The position numbers and the translations under genes were made by a program. Below, piece by piece: positions 39,429 through 48,449 of a stretch of 64,000 bases of DNA (the first letter of the stretch is position 1; each line of letters opens with the position of its first letter). The notes under the pieces were generated by a model that did not search any database, was not told the DNA's origin, and saw only the letters and a list, made by a program, of their open reading frames with translations. The stretch comes from Cloacibacterium normanense (GTDB lineage Bacteria > Bacteroidota > Bacteroidia > Flavobacteriales > Weeksellaceae), in NCBI RefSeq assembly GCF_002943105.1, contig NZ_PTPZ01000001.1:434001-498000 (forward strand), in the 5' to 3' direction.

Positions 39429-40229
39429 ATGAAACAAGAACTATACATCATCAAAATTGGTGGAAACGTGATAGATCATCCAGAAAAGTTAGAAGCTTTT
39501 TTGAAGGATTTTTCTGAAATTCAAAAACCTAAAATTTTGGTTCACGGTGGTGGGAAATTAGCCACCAAACTAGCCGAAAAATTAGAAATTCCACAGGAGT
39601 TTTTTGAAGGCAGAAGAATCACTAATCAGGAGACCAGAGATGTTGCAGTGATGGTTTATGCAGGTTTAATCAATAAAAATATTGTGGCTACTTTGCAAAA
39701 AAATGGTTTGAATTCCATCGGTTTTTCTGGAGCTGATGCCAATATAATTCCAGCGCACAAAAGACCTGTGAAAAAGGTAGATTTTGGTTGGGTAGGAGAT
39801 GTAGAAACTGATAAAATAAATGCCATTTTTTTAGAAAAAGTAATTTCTGAAAATATTTGTCCGGTTTTTTGTGCCATTACACATGATGGAAACGGTAATT
39901 TGCTTAATACCAATGCAGATACCATTGCCTCGAGTTTAGCAGTAGCTTTATCAGCACATTTTGAAGTAAATTTGGCTTATTGTTTTGAGAAAAATGGAGT
40001 TTTAGAGAATGTAGAAGATGAAAATTCAGTCATTCCTAAAATAACACCCGAAACTTATATTCAACTCAAAGAAAAAAATATTGTGAATGACGGAATGATT
40101 CCGAAAATCGATAATGCTTTTGAAGCGATAGAAAAAGGAGTAAAATCAGTATTTATTGTAAAAGAAACTTTTTTGAAGAAACTAATTAACGAAAACGATA
40201 GAACGAGTGGAACAGAAATCACCCAATAA
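39429..40229 (+). CDS. argB: N-acylglutamate kinase
   Basis: This 266-residue amino-acid kinase has KIGGNVIDHP, ILVHGGGK and GFSGADANII motifs and the C-terminal NDGMIPKIDNAFEAI. It phosphorylates N-acylglutamate. The ATG at 39429 is preferred over the TTG directly before it. Its end overlaps the argE start by 23 bases. If ArgF' is succinyl-specific, this kinase should accept N-succinylglutamate. Confidence 0.94.
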   Translation: MKQELYIIKIGGNVIDHPEKLEAFLKDFSEIQKPKILVHGGGKLATKLAEKLEIPQEFFEGRRITNQETRDVAVMVYAGLINKNIVATLQKNGLNSIGFSGADANIIPAHKRPVKKVDFGWVGDVETDKINAIFLEKVISENICPVFCAITHDGNGNLLNTNADTIASSLAVALSAHFEVNLAYCFEKNGVLENVEDENSVIPKITPETYIQLKEKNIVNDGMIPKIDNAFEAIEKGVKSVFIVKETFLKKLINENDRTSGTEITQ

Positions 40230-41289
40230 TTTTTTAGAACTTGGCGATAATGCTGTAGAATTGCTCAAAAAGCTAATCTCTATCCCTTCTTTCAGTAAAG
40301 AAGAAGATAAAACGGCTGATTTAATCGAGGAATATCTTCAGGGAAAAGGGGTGAAAACTCATCGTCAAGAAAACAATGTTTGGGCTTTCAATCAAAATTT
40401 TTCTCCTGAAAAACCAACCATTCTTCTCAATTCTCATCACGATACGGTAAAACCTAATTCTGGCTACACTTTAGATCCTTTTACGCCAGTCGTTAAAGAC
40501 GGTAAATTATATGGTTTGGGTAGTAATGATGCTGGTGGAGCATTGGTTTCATTGATGGCAACTTTTCTTTATTTTTATAATGCAGATGATTTAAAATACA
40601 ATATCGTTTACGCAGCAACTGCAGAAGAAGAAAACTCTGGTTTAGATGGAGTTGAATCGGTACTTCCACATTTTGGAAACTTAGAATTTGCGATTGTGGG
40701 TGAGCCTACAGAAATGCAGATGGCGATTGCTGAAAAAGGCTTAATGGTGGTAGATTGCGAAGCTTCGGGAACTTCTTCTCACGCAGCGCATCCTAATGAT
40801 GATAACGCCATTTACAACGCAATTAAGGATATAGAATGGATAAAAAATTATCAGTTTCCCAAAAAATCTGATGCTTTGGGTGACGTGAAAATGACGGTAA
40901 GTGTTATCAATGCGGGAAAATTGCACAATATGGTTCCCAATACTTGCAGTTTTACCATAGATGTAAGGACTACAGACCAATACACCAATCGTGAAGTTTT
41001 AGAAATTATTCAACAAAATATAAAAAGTAAGGCTGTAGCAAGAGGATTTAGATTGAATTCTTCCTCTATTTCTGTGGAGCATCCTATTGTGAAAGCAGGT
41101 TTAGAATTGGGCAGGACTACTTATGGTTCGCCTACCACTTCAGATCAAGCTGTAATTCCTTATCCATCACTTAAAATGGGACCAGGTTTGTCGGCGCGTT
41201 CGCACAGCAGTGACGAGTTTATTTATGTAGATGAAATTTATGAAGGCATAAAAATTTACATTCAATTATTATCAAAAATTGTATTTTAA
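40207..41289 (+). CDS. argE: M20 deacylase for N-acylcitrulline (ArgE-like)
   Basis: This 360-residue metallopeptidase has SHHDTVKP (first metal ligand and catalytic Asp), GLGSNDAGGA (bridging Asp) and ATAEEENSGLDG (general base Glu). The start is GTG at 40207, overlapping the end of argB; no ATG fits upstream of the first conserved segment. In operons with an acylornithine carbamoyltransferase this family removes the acyl group from N-acylcitrulline. Confidence 0.9.
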   Translation: MEQKSPNNFLELGDNAVELLKKLISIPSFSKEEDKTADLIEEYLQGKGVKTHRQENNVWAFNQNFSPEKPTILLNSHHDTVKPNSGYTLDPFTPVVKDGKLYGLGSNDAGGALVSLMATFLYFYNADDLKYNIVYAATAEEENSGLDGVESVLPHFGNLEFAIVGEPTEMQMAIAEKGLMVVDCEASGTSSHAAHPNDDNAIYNAIKDIEWIKNYQFPKKSDALGDVKMTVSVINAGKLHNMVPNTCSFTIDVRTTDQYTNREVLEIIQQNIKSKAVARGFRLNSSSISVEHPIVKAGLELGRTTYGSPTTSDQAVIPYPSLKMGPGLSARSHSSDEFIYVDEIYEGIKIYIQLLSKIVF

Positions 41290-41297
41290 AATAATTT

Positions 41298-41390
41298 GGG
41301 CAGCTTTTTCCGCCTTCCGCTCCCGCTTTTTTTAGTAACTTTCACAAGCTCAGTTACCAAAAAAGAGCTCCGCTCAAGTCGGGCTGCACT
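41298..41390. repeat. Palindromic repeat inserted between argE and argH
   Basis: A long hairpin: GCAGC (41300-41304) pairs with GCTGC (41383-41387), and CTTTTTTT plus GTAACT (41326-41340) with AGTTAC and AAAAAAG (41352-41365). The inner sequence on the minus strand, GTAACTGAGCTTG, recurs exactly at 62170-62182. It reads through in frame with argH but is not part of that protein. Confidence 0.75.
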
Positions 41391-41508
41391 TTTCAACAAG
41401 GTTAAAATGAGAGATAGTATTTTTAACGAAGTTAAAAATCATTGCGCCTTAACAACATATAAAAATTTAATTAAACAATTTGCGCCTTTGCGTTTAAAAC
41501 ATACAAAA

Positions 41509-42819
41509 ATGAGCAAAAAACTTTGGCAAAAAAATAATTTATCTGAAAATCAGCATGCTGCTTTGGTAGAAAAATTTACCATTGGTAGAGATGCTGAATT
41601 TGATTTGCAACTCGCAAAATACGATGTTTTGGGAAACAAGGCGCATGTGAAAATGTTGGCAACCATTGGTCTGATTGAAGAATCTGAATTGCCAAAAATT
41701 TTAGAAGAATTAGATAATATTGCACTTCAAATAGAAGAAGGAAAGTTTGTCATCGAAGAAGGAATAGAAGATGTGCATTCACAAATCGAATTTCAATTAA
41801 CTCAGAAATTAGGAGATATTGGTAAGAAAATTCACTCTGCGCGTTCTAGAAATGATCAAGTTTTGGTGGATATTAAACTCTTCCTCAAAAATGAAATTCT
41901 AGAAATTAAAGATTTGGTGAAAAATCTTTTCCAGACTTTACAAAAATTAAGCAATCAGCATCAAGATAAGCTCATTCCCGGTTATACGCATTTTCAAATT
42001 GCGATGCCTTCCTCTTTTGGACTGTGGTTTGGAGCATATGCAGAAGCGTTGATAGATGATTTAGAAATGCTTTTGGCTGCGTATAAAATCACCAATAAAA
42101 ATCCTTTAGGTTCTGGTGCTGGTTATGGTTCTTCGTTTCCGATTAATCGTACTTTAACAACAGAATTACTGGAGTTTGAAACACTAAACTACAATGTAGT
42201 TTATGCACAAATGACACGCGGAAAGTCTGAAAAAACTTTGGCAACTGCCATTTCAGCTATTGCGCATACTTTGAGCAAATTAGCCTATGATGTGTGTCTA
42301 TACATGAATCAGAATTTCGGATTTATCACATTTCCAGATACTTTCACTACGGGAAGCAGCATTATGCCACACAAAAAAAATCCAGATATTTTTGAGTTAA
42401 TTCGTGGTAAATGTAATATTTTGCAAGGTGTTCCTACGGAATTAACATTGCTCACCAATAATTTACCTTCTGGTTATCACCGAGAAATGCAATTGACCAA
42501 AGAAGTGCTTTTTCCTGCAATTAATACCATCAAAGATTGTCTTTACATCACAGAATATACCTTGAATCACATTCAGGTAAAAGATAATATTTTGGAAGAC
42601 GAAAAGTATCAATACCTTTTCAGTGTGGAGAATGTAAATGATTTGGTTTTAAATGGAGTTTCGTTCCGAGATGCTTATGTTCAGGTTGGTCAAAGTATTG
42701 AAAATCAATATTTTGAACCGAATAAAAACTTAAATCATACCCACGAAGGTAGCATAGGGAATCTTTGCAACGAAGAAATTAAAGAAGAATTCTCAAAAGT
42801 TTTTGAGAAATTTAAATAG
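41509..42819 (+). CDS. argH: Argininosuccinate lyase
   Basis: This 436-residue enzyme cleaves argininosuccinate to arginine and fumarate. The fumarase-superfamily signature GSSIMPHKKNPDIFE is present, with HSARSRNDQVLVD and GYTHFQIAMPSSFG. The open frame begins at 41296, but the first 71 codons are repeat sequence; ATG 41509 (MSKKLWQKNNL) matches the family start. It closes the operon and is followed by a strong terminator. Confidence 0.94.
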   Translation: MSKKLWQKNNLSENQHAALVEKFTIGRDAEFDLQLAKYDVLGNKAHVKMLATIGLIEESELPKILEELDNIALQIEEGKFVIEEGIEDVHSQIEFQLTQKLGDIGKKIHSARSRNDQVLVDIKLFLKNEILEIKDLVKNLFQTLQKLSNQHQDKLIPGYTHFQIAMPSSFGLWFGAYAEALIDDLEMLLAAYKITNKNPLGSGAGYGSSFPINRTLTTELLEFETLNYNVVYAQMTRGKSEKTLATAISAIAHTLSKLAYDVCLYMNQNFGFITFPDTFTTGSSIMPHKKNPDIFELIRGKCNILQGVPTELTLLTNNLPSGYHREMQLTKEVLFPAINTIKDCLYITEYTLNHIQVKDNILEDEKYQYLFSVENVNDLVLNGVSFRDAYVQVGQSIENQYFEPNKNLNHTHEGSIGNLCNEEIKEEFSKVFEKFK

Positions 42820-42845
42820 GATGGAGTGGAATAATTGAATTAAAA

Positions 42846-42882
42846 AAGCTTTAAACAGAATGGTTTAAAGCTTATTTTTTTT
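42846..42882. terminator. Terminator between argH and the Lrp-type gene
   Basis: A perfect 11-bp stem (AAGCTTTAAAC/GTTTAAAGCTT) with an A-run before and T-run after serves both convergent genes. Confidence 0.85.
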
Positions 42883-43392
42883 AGACGAATTTTTCTCATT
42901 TTCCATATCCAATTGGTATTCTTTTTCTATGAGTTTATAAGTGTTTTCTCTTTTGATTTCGTTCAGAACAATACTGCTGTGATATTGATAAATATTTGGA
43001 GTGTTAGCTAAAACATTGGTAATGAAATTGTTGTAGGTGTCAATGTTATTGGTGGCGATTTTCAACATATAATCATAAGTACCAGACAAACTAAGCACTT
43101 CTTGTACTTCATCATACTGTTTAATTTCTTGCTCAAATTCATCTAGCGATTGTTTCGATTGATTTCTGATTGTCACGTTACAATAAGCCACTAAATCAAT
43201 GCCTATTTTCTTACGATTGAGAATAGCAGCATATTTTTCTATAAAACCATTTTTTTCTAAATACTTAATTCTGTCGTAAGTTGGGGTAAAAGATAAGCCA
43301 ATTTTCTCTCCGATTTCTTTTACCGAATAGTTAGAATTTCTTTGAAGCAAATCTAATATTTGTAAATCTTTTTGATCTAAATTTTGACTCAT
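42865..43392 (-). CDS. Lrp/AsnC-family transcriptional regulator
   Basis: This 175-residue protein has an N-terminal winged helix (LDQKDLQILDLLQRNSNYSV, then IGLSFTPTYDRIKYLEKNG) and a C-terminal RAM domain (EVQEVLSLSGTYDYMLKI). Such regulators sense amino acids and bind DNA as octamers. Convergence with argH makes control of arginine genes possible, but not shown. A Lys/Asn-rich tail is present. Confidence 0.9.
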   Translation of the reverse strand: MSQNLDQKDLQILDLLQRNSNYSVKEIGEKIGLSFTPTYDRIKYLEKNGFIEKYAAILNRKKIGIDLVAYCNVTIRNQSKQSLDEFEQEIKQYDEVQEVLSLSGTYDYMLKIATNNIDTYNNFITNVLANTPNIYQYHSSIVLNEIKRENTYKLIEKEYQLDMENEKNSSKKNKL

Positions 43393-43509
43393 TAGCTTTA
43401 TTTATAGTGGTTCAGAAACAAATATACACTAATTTTTTTAATTTTTTTAACAGAATTCTTCCTCATTGAAGTAAAACTTTAGCTTAAAAACATTTTCAGA
43501 AATTTTATT

Positions 43510-44205
43510 TTACTCTTTCTTTACATTATGTAAAATATTTTCTAATAAGTCAATTTGGGTTTTCTGAATTTCGAGTAAATCCTGTTGATAGTGAATGATT
43601 AAATGGTCTATTTTTTCGTGTAATTCTCTGATTTCTAGTTCACTTTTTAGATTGATTTTGTAATCTTTTTTGGCGCGTTCTCTATCTTTTTCTTCTTGTC
43701 GGTTTTGGCTCATCATAATCACAGGAGCCTGAATTGCCGCAATACAAGATAAAATTAAGTTCAATAAAATGAATGGATAAGGGTCAAATCCATGATTAGA
43801 AAGCCAAAAAACATTCAGCAAAATCCAAACGATTAAAAAACTCATGAAAAAGATGATGAAACCCCAACTTCCCCCAAATTCTGCTACTTTATCTGCCAAT
43901 TTTTGACCGAAAGTAATTTCTTTTTCATCTTCTTCCACTTCTGTAGAAATCATGGTGTTTTTAGAAACAGATTGAATGACTTGTTTTTCTACTTTGGTTA
44001 GGTTTCCTAATTTTTTGTTGAGAAATTCAGAGATATATTTTTCTCGATAATCATTCATTTCTTCAATGCTCAAAAAACAACTTTTAGAAAAATTTGGATG
44101 CGTTTTATTGATAAAATGAAGCAAAGATTGTCTGATATTTTTAGCGGAAATTTTTTCGTTTTCGGGAAATTCTTTCCCAGATAAATCACTTCTGAAAGTA
44201 TTCAT
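43510..44205 (-). CDS. DUF1003 membrane protein
   Basis: This 231-residue protein has a soluble N-terminus, then the DUF1003 core: TFGQKLADKVAEFGGSWGFI, two close membrane helices and the loop WLSNHGFDPYPFILLNLILS, followed by APVIMMSQNRQEEKDR. A C-terminal coiled coil (about 180-231) follows. The function is unknown in the family. It lies 33 bases downstream of the lipoprotein gene on the same strand. Confidence 0.9.
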   Translation of the reverse strand: MNTFRSDLSGKEFPENEKISAKNIRQSLLHFINKTHPNFSKSCFLSIEEMNDYREKYISEFLNKKLGNLTKVEKQVIQSVSKNTMISTEVEEDEKEITFGQKLADKVAEFGGSWGFIIFFMSFLIVWILLNVFWLSNHGFDPYPFILLNLILSCIAAIQAPVIMMSQNRQEEKDRERAKKDYKINLKSELEIRELHEKIDHLIIHYQQDLLEIQKTQIDLLENILHNVKKE

Positions 44206-44237
44206 ATTGATTAAATTTTATGAAGTTTTTACGGTGC

Positions 44238-45332
44238 TTAAACACCAAAATAGAGATTGGTTTTTTTAGAAATTTTCCATTTTTCATTGATAAATTCTGC
44301 GCTAATGTTTCCTGAACCTTTTTGATCAGCATAATCTATATCATAAGTATTAGGATAGAATTTATTTTCAGAAATTTTGCTGTATTTTACACTGAAAAAA
44401 TGGTCTAAAACATCTTCTTTAATAGGAATTTGTTCTTCGGTGTTATAAAAAAGAAATTTTCTGTTTTTGGGATTGATTTGATTGAAATAATCACAGTCGG
44501 TCAAGACTTCTGTGAAACTGTAATGTGTTTTTGGCGAAGTTTCATCTACGATGGCTTCGTACATTGCAGAGAATTTAGAAGAAACAGATGCGTATCTAGG
44601 ATTGGCATCTTCGAAATCATTGAGTCCATCATCATCACTATCTTTTTGGGTTGGATTTAAACCAATGAATTGTTCAAACAAGTCATTGTAACCATCTTGG
44701 TCGCTGTCTTTTTTAATTTCATCAAGTGGAATAGAAAATTCTACATCATCTTTTATCACTTCATATTTTGGCAAAATAGGAAAAGACGAAAGTCGAGTAA
44801 CTTTTACGATGCTTCCGCTTAAATGAACAGCATTCTCACTCAAAAATGTGAAATTGGGTGCATTAAAATCATAATTCACAAAAGCATTTTGGGTAAGTCC
44901 GAGAAAATAAGGTTTCGCTTTTTGATTTCCAGATTTTTCAATGAGCCAAAGTCCGTATTTATTTTTGGCGAGAGCAAATTCTCTATTTCTTGCTAAATAT
45001 TCAAATTCAGGAAGTTCTTCATAAAACTTTTTGAAATAGATTTTATATTCATTGGTTTTTAAATACTCTTGTTGTTTTTTTATTTCAATTTCATTGTGTT
45101 TTAGAACATTTTCAAAGCTGTTTTTGTGTTCATTGGTTACAAAATGAATATGTTTCGGGAAATTCTTTATAATATCTTCTTTTGATGGTTCTAGATATTG
45201 CTTTTTAGGCGTTTCTTTACCCACTTTTACAATTTGGAAACAATTTTCTTCAATAGATTTCTGATTGAAAGTTTCTGGTTTTTTGTCGCAAGAAATAAGC
45301 GCTGCCAAGAATAAAAAATTTAAAAATTTCAT
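44238..45332 (-). CDS. Lipoprotein with thrombospondin type-3-like calcium repeats
   Basis: This 364-residue protein has a lipoprotein signal (MKFLNFLFLAALISC). A central pair of acidic calcium-binding repeats (DSDQDGYNDLFEQFIG and DSDDDGLNDFEDANP, about 205-245) resembles TSP type-3 repeats. The remainder shows no recognised domain. Likely exposed at the envelope. Function unknown. Confidence 0.8.
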   Translation of the reverse strand: MKFLNFLFLAALISCDKKPETFNQKSIEENCFQIVKVGKETPKKQYLEPSKEDIIKNFPKHIHFVTNEHKNSFENVLKHNEIEIKKQQEYLKTNEYKIYFKKFYEELPEFEYLARNREFALAKNKYGLWLIEKSGNQKAKPYFLGLTQNAFVNYDFNAPNFTFLSENAVHLSGSIVKVTRLSSFPILPKYEVIKDDVEFSIPLDEIKKDSDQDGYNDLFEQFIGLNPTQKDSDDDGLNDFEDANPRYASVSSKFSAMYEAIVDETSPKTHYSFTEVLTDCDYFNQINPKNRKFLFYNTEEQIPIKEDVLDHFFSVKYSKISENKFYPNTYDIDYADQKGSGNISAEFINEKWKISKKTNLYFGV

Positions 45333-45340
45333 AGCTAAAT

Positions 45341-45371
45341 TTTTAGATATTAAATTTAAGACTTATTTTTG
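45341..45371 (+). promoter_or_regulatory. Promoter for dgt
   Basis: TTTT, 19 bases, then TATTTTTG (45364-45371), only 9 bases before the ATG at 45381, implying an almost leaderless mRNA. Confidence 0.55.
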
Positions 45372-45380
45372 AATTAGATT

Positions 45381-46739
45381 ATGATTCTAAACACAATTTT
45401 TACCAATCAGAGAACCGGAAACCACGTTCAGAACATTGTTTCACGTACAGATTTCCAGAGAGATTTTGACCGAATTATCTTTTCTTCGGCATTCAGAAGA
45501 TTACAAAACAAAACTCAGGTTTTCCCGCTTCCAGGAAGTGTTTTCGTGCACAATCGTCTCACGCATTCGCTAGAAGTTTCTTCTGTGGGAAGAAGTTTGG
45601 GGAGTCTTGCTGGCGAATTTATCGTTCAAAATTTTGAAAACGAACTCACCGAAGTTTCTAAAAATTTCTATCTCTATAATCTCAATAATGTGATTGCAGC
45701 GGCTTGTCTTTGTCATGACATTGGCAATCCTGCATTCGGACATTCTGGTGAAGATGCAATTGCTAGTTTTTTTGAAAAAAATGAATCAGAATTAAAGCCA
45801 AAATTCACTGAAAAAGAATGGGCAGATTTGGTAAATTTCGAAGGAAATGCTAATGCCATCAGAATTCTTACGCACAAACAAACTGGTAAAGACGAAGGCG
45901 GAACTCAACTTACCTATACTACTTTGGCAAGTATTGCCAAATATCCTTGCGAAGCAATTGCTAAGAAAAAAGGTCACGTTAATCGTAAGAAATTTGGGTT
46001 TTTCCAAAGTGAAAAACAGACGTTTCTGAATATTGCGAATGCTACCAAAATGATAGTAGAAAGTGAAGAACCTGCGATTTTTAAACGTCATCCTTTCGTT
46101 TGGCTGGTAGAAGCTGCAGACGATATTTGTTATAACATTATCGACATGGAAGATGCGCACAGATTGGGAATTATTTCTACTGCTGACTGCGAAAATCTTT
46201 TCATGGATTTGATACAGTCTGTCAACGAAAAAGACGCCAAAAGAAGTGCAGAGAAATTGCTTTTATTTTCGAATAAAAATGAGAGAATTTCTTATCTGAG
46301 AGCCAAAGTGATTAATGCACTCATCAATAAATCTACAGAATTATATCAACAACATTTCTCTGAAATTATAGACGGAACTTTAAATAAAGCTTTGCTAGAT
46401 ATTTTTAAATCTGTGAGTGAATCTTTTCAAGAAGTGGAACGTTTTTCTATCGAAAAAATATATGGTCACAGAAGTGTGGTAGAAATAGAAAATGCTGGTT
46501 ACAACGTAATGTATGAGCTTTTGAACCATTTTATTCCGCCGATTATTAAAGAAAAATCAGAGCGAAAAGGTTTTGAGAAAAAAGCATTACAATTGATTCC
46601 TTCACAATTTATTTATGAAGATGGAACGGTTTATGAGAAAGTTCTCGGAGTCCTGGATTTCGTTTCTGGAATGACGGATAATTTCGCAACTGATTTGTAT
46701 AGAAAAATTAAAGGAATAGATATTGGAATGACGATGTAA
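45381..46739 (+). CDS. dgt: Deoxyguanosinetriphosphate triphosphohydrolase-like protein
   Basis: This 452-residue HD-domain protein has the metal-binding motif ACLCHDIGNPAFGHSGE and the N-terminal FRRLQNKTQVFPLP and HNRLTHSLEVSSVGR, as in Dgt. It hydrolyses dGTP (or dNTPs) to nucleoside and triphosphate, trimming nucleotide pools. Length fits the short dGTPase class. There is no partner gene nearby, so a phage-defence role is possible but unsupported. Confidence 0.93.
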   Translation: MILNTIFTNQRTGNHVQNIVSRTDFQRDFDRIIFSSAFRRLQNKTQVFPLPGSVFVHNRLTHSLEVSSVGRSLGSLAGEFIVQNFENELTEVSKNFYLYNLNNVIAAACLCHDIGNPAFGHSGEDAIASFFEKNESELKPKFTEKEWADLVNFEGNANAIRILTHKQTGKDEGGTQLTYTTLASIAKYPCEAIAKKKGHVNRKKFGFFQSEKQTFLNIANATKMIVESEEPAIFKRHPFVWLVEAADDICYNIIDMEDAHRLGIISTADCENLFMDLIQSVNEKDAKRSAEKLLLFSNKNERISYLRAKVINALINKSTELYQQHFSEIIDGTLNKALLDIFKSVSESFQEVERFSIEKIYGHRSVVEIENAGYNVMYELLNHFIPPIIKEKSERKGFEKKALQLIPSQFIYEDGTVYEKVLGVLDFVSGMTDNFATDLYRKIKGIDIGMTM

Positions 46740-46849
46740 TTTTCATGTAAAGTTGATGAATCGTTGAGTCGTAAATTTGATTATTGAAAATGGATTTTAA
46801 ATAAATGAAAAGGGAAAAATTCTAATAGTTTTTACAAATCAGCAAATTC

Positions 46850-46929
46850 ACGATTTCACGACTTTACAACTTTACAACTTTACAACTTCACGACTTTACA
46901 ACTTCACGACTTTACAATTTCACGAGTTT
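46850..46929 (+). repeat. Ten-unit octamer tandem repeat
   Basis: Ten contiguous 8-base units vary between ACAACTTT, ACGACTTT, ACAACTTC, ACGATTTC, ACAATTTC and ACGAGTTT, a perfect phase with point changes. It lies 66 bases upstream of the SPFH gene in a 256-base gap otherwise without features apart from a possible -7 box (TAACTTTA near 46939). Confidence 0.9.
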
Positions 46930-46995
46930 AGAAATATTTCGTAACTTTAAAGAACATTTCAAGACTCATTAATAAATATTTAAAAACAATAAACT

Positions 46996-47928
46996 ATGGA
47001 AGTATTAGGCGTTTTAGTCTTTTTGGGACTCGTTATTTTATTCGCTTCTTTTTTCACTGTAAAACAAGAAACAGCGGCAATTGTAGAGCGTTTTGGTAAA
47101 TTTCAATCGGTAAGACAATCTGGTCTTCATCTTAAAATTCCTTTTGTAGATCAAATTGCAAAAAGAATGAATCTTAGAATTCAGCAGTTAGACGTGATGA
47201 TTGATACCAAAACTTTGGATAATGTTTTCCTTAAAATGAAAGTTTCTGTACAGTATCAAGTGATTAGAAATCAAGTTGGTGATGCGTATTATCGTTTAGA
47301 AAATCCTCAAGATCAAATTACATCTTATGTTTTTGACGTAGTAAGAGCGGAAGTTCCTAAACTGAAATTAGACGATGTTTTCGTGAAAAAAGATGACATT
47401 GCAATTGCGGTAAAAGGTGAGTTACAAGAAGCGATGCAATCTTATGGTTATGATATCATTAAAGCATTGGTGACAGATATTGACCCGGATGAACAAGTGA
47501 AACATGCCATGAACAGAATTAATGCTGCTGAACGTGAAAAAACAGCTGCAGAATATGAATCTGAAGCGCAAAGAATTAGAATTGTAGCCGTAGCAAAAGC
47601 AGAAGCTGAATCTAAAAAATTACAAGGTCAAGGTATTGCAGACCAACGTAGAGAAATTGCAAAAGGTTTGGAGGAATCAGTAAGAATGCTGAATAACGTG
47701 AATATCGGTTCTCAAGAAGCATCTGCATTAATAGTAGTGACACAGCATTATGATACGCTTCATTCTGTAGGTGCAAACAATAGAAGTAACTTGGTTCTAT
47801 TGCCTAATTCTCCTACTGCTGCAAGCAATATGCTTAACGATATGATGGTAGCCATGACTGCGGCTAATAAATTAGAACAAGCAGATCAAGGTAAAATGCC
47901 ACCTCCACCAAAACAACATAATCATTAA
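46996..47928 (+). CDS. SPFH/band-7 membrane protein
   Basis: This 310-residue protein has one N-terminal membrane helix (VLGVLVFLGLVILFASFF) and a band-7/PHB domain at about 25-190 (ETAAIVERFGKFQSVRQSGLH). A helical stretch follows (NAAEREKTAAEYESEAQRI), and the tail is Pro/His-rich (PPPPKQHNH). Such proteins form large oligomeric membrane platforms. It is of the HflK/stomatin-like YbbK/QmcA sort. No NfeD partner is adjacent. Confidence 0.9.
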   Translation: MEVLGVLVFLGLVILFASFFTVKQETAAIVERFGKFQSVRQSGLHLKIPFVDQIAKRMNLRIQQLDVMIDTKTLDNVFLKMKVSVQYQVIRNQVGDAYYRLENPQDQITSYVFDVVRAEVPKLKLDDVFVKKDDIAIAVKGELQEAMQSYGYDIIKALVTDIDPDEQVKHAMNRINAAEREKTAAEYESEAQRIRIVAVAKAEAESKKLQGQGIADQRREIAKGLEESVRMLNNVNIGSQEASALIVVTQHYDTLHSVGANNRSNLVLLPNSPTAASNMLNDMMVAMTAANKLEQADQGKMPPPPKQHNH

Positions 47929-47959
47929 TTTTATTTACTGAAATTCAGTTAATTATATA

Positions 47960-47990
47960 AAAACCTTCAAAAATCATTTGAAGGTTTTTT
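47960..47990 (+). terminator. Terminator after SPFH gene
   Basis: AACCTTCAAA pairs with TTTGAAGGTT, followed by T. The T-run overlaps the -33 box of the next gene. Confidence 0.8.
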
Positions 47991-48018
47991 GCATAATAAA
48001 GAGATATTTTTATCTTTG
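47988..48018 (+). promoter_or_regulatory. Canonical promoter for small lipoprotein gene
   Basis: TTTG (47988-47991), 19 bases, TATCTTTG (48011-48018): an exact consensus match. It fixes the following start at 48034 rather than 47989. Confidence 0.8.
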
Positions 48019-48033
48019 GAAAAACTAATATTC

Positions 48034-48423
48034 ATGAGGAAACTCTATTTTCTATCTTTTTTATTTTCATTATTTCTTAGTTCTTGTGGTGCAGTTATCA
48101 ATGAAAGCATTTCAAAAAACTATTCTTACTTACCAATAGATGCTAAAATCGCTATTTTAGAAGTAAAACATAATGTTCCTGTAAATGCAGAGAAATTAGG
48201 ATTTATTTCCTTTGGAGATAGTGGTTTTTCTACCGACTGTGATTACTATTCTAATCTTTCCAAAGCGAGAAAAAGAGCCAGAGAAATAGGAGCGAATATT
48301 GTAAAAATAAATCAGGTAACTGAACCTTCTATTGTTTCATCATGCTATAGAATGAATATCTCTTTTTATAAATATGATGGAGATGTTTCTCAACTTCCAC
48401 AAATCAGTCTTCAACAAAACTAA
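48034..48423 (+). CDS. Small lipoprotein, unknown function
   Basis: This 129-residue protein starts MRKLYFLSFLFSLFLSSCGA, a lipobox signal with Cys at about 18. The mature part has DAKIAILEVKHNVPVNAEKLG and ARKRAREIGANIVKINQ, a pattern seen in small envelope proteins with a YdgH/BhsA- or Rcs-like compact fold; this resemblance is weak. It is probably co-transcribed with the PEGA gene 26 bases downstream. Confidence 0.8.
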   Translation: MRKLYFLSFLFSLFLSSCGAVINESISKNYSYLPIDAKIAILEVKHNVPVNAEKLGFISFGDSGFSTDCDYYSNLSKARKRAREIGANIVKINQVTEPSIVSSCYRMNISFYKYDGDVSQLPQISLQQN

Positions 48424-48449
48424 ATAATAAATTTTTAAATCAAAAACCT

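Noticed and set aside
41296-41508. N-terminal 71-codon extension of argH
   Set aside because: The codons lie in a palindromic repeat; ATG 41509 matches the family start.
45381-46739. dgt as part of a phage-defence island
   Set aside because: Neighbours are housekeeping or envelope genes; no defence partner is present.
46850-46929. CRISPR array
   Set aside because: Units are contiguous 8-mers without spacers, and no cas genes are present.
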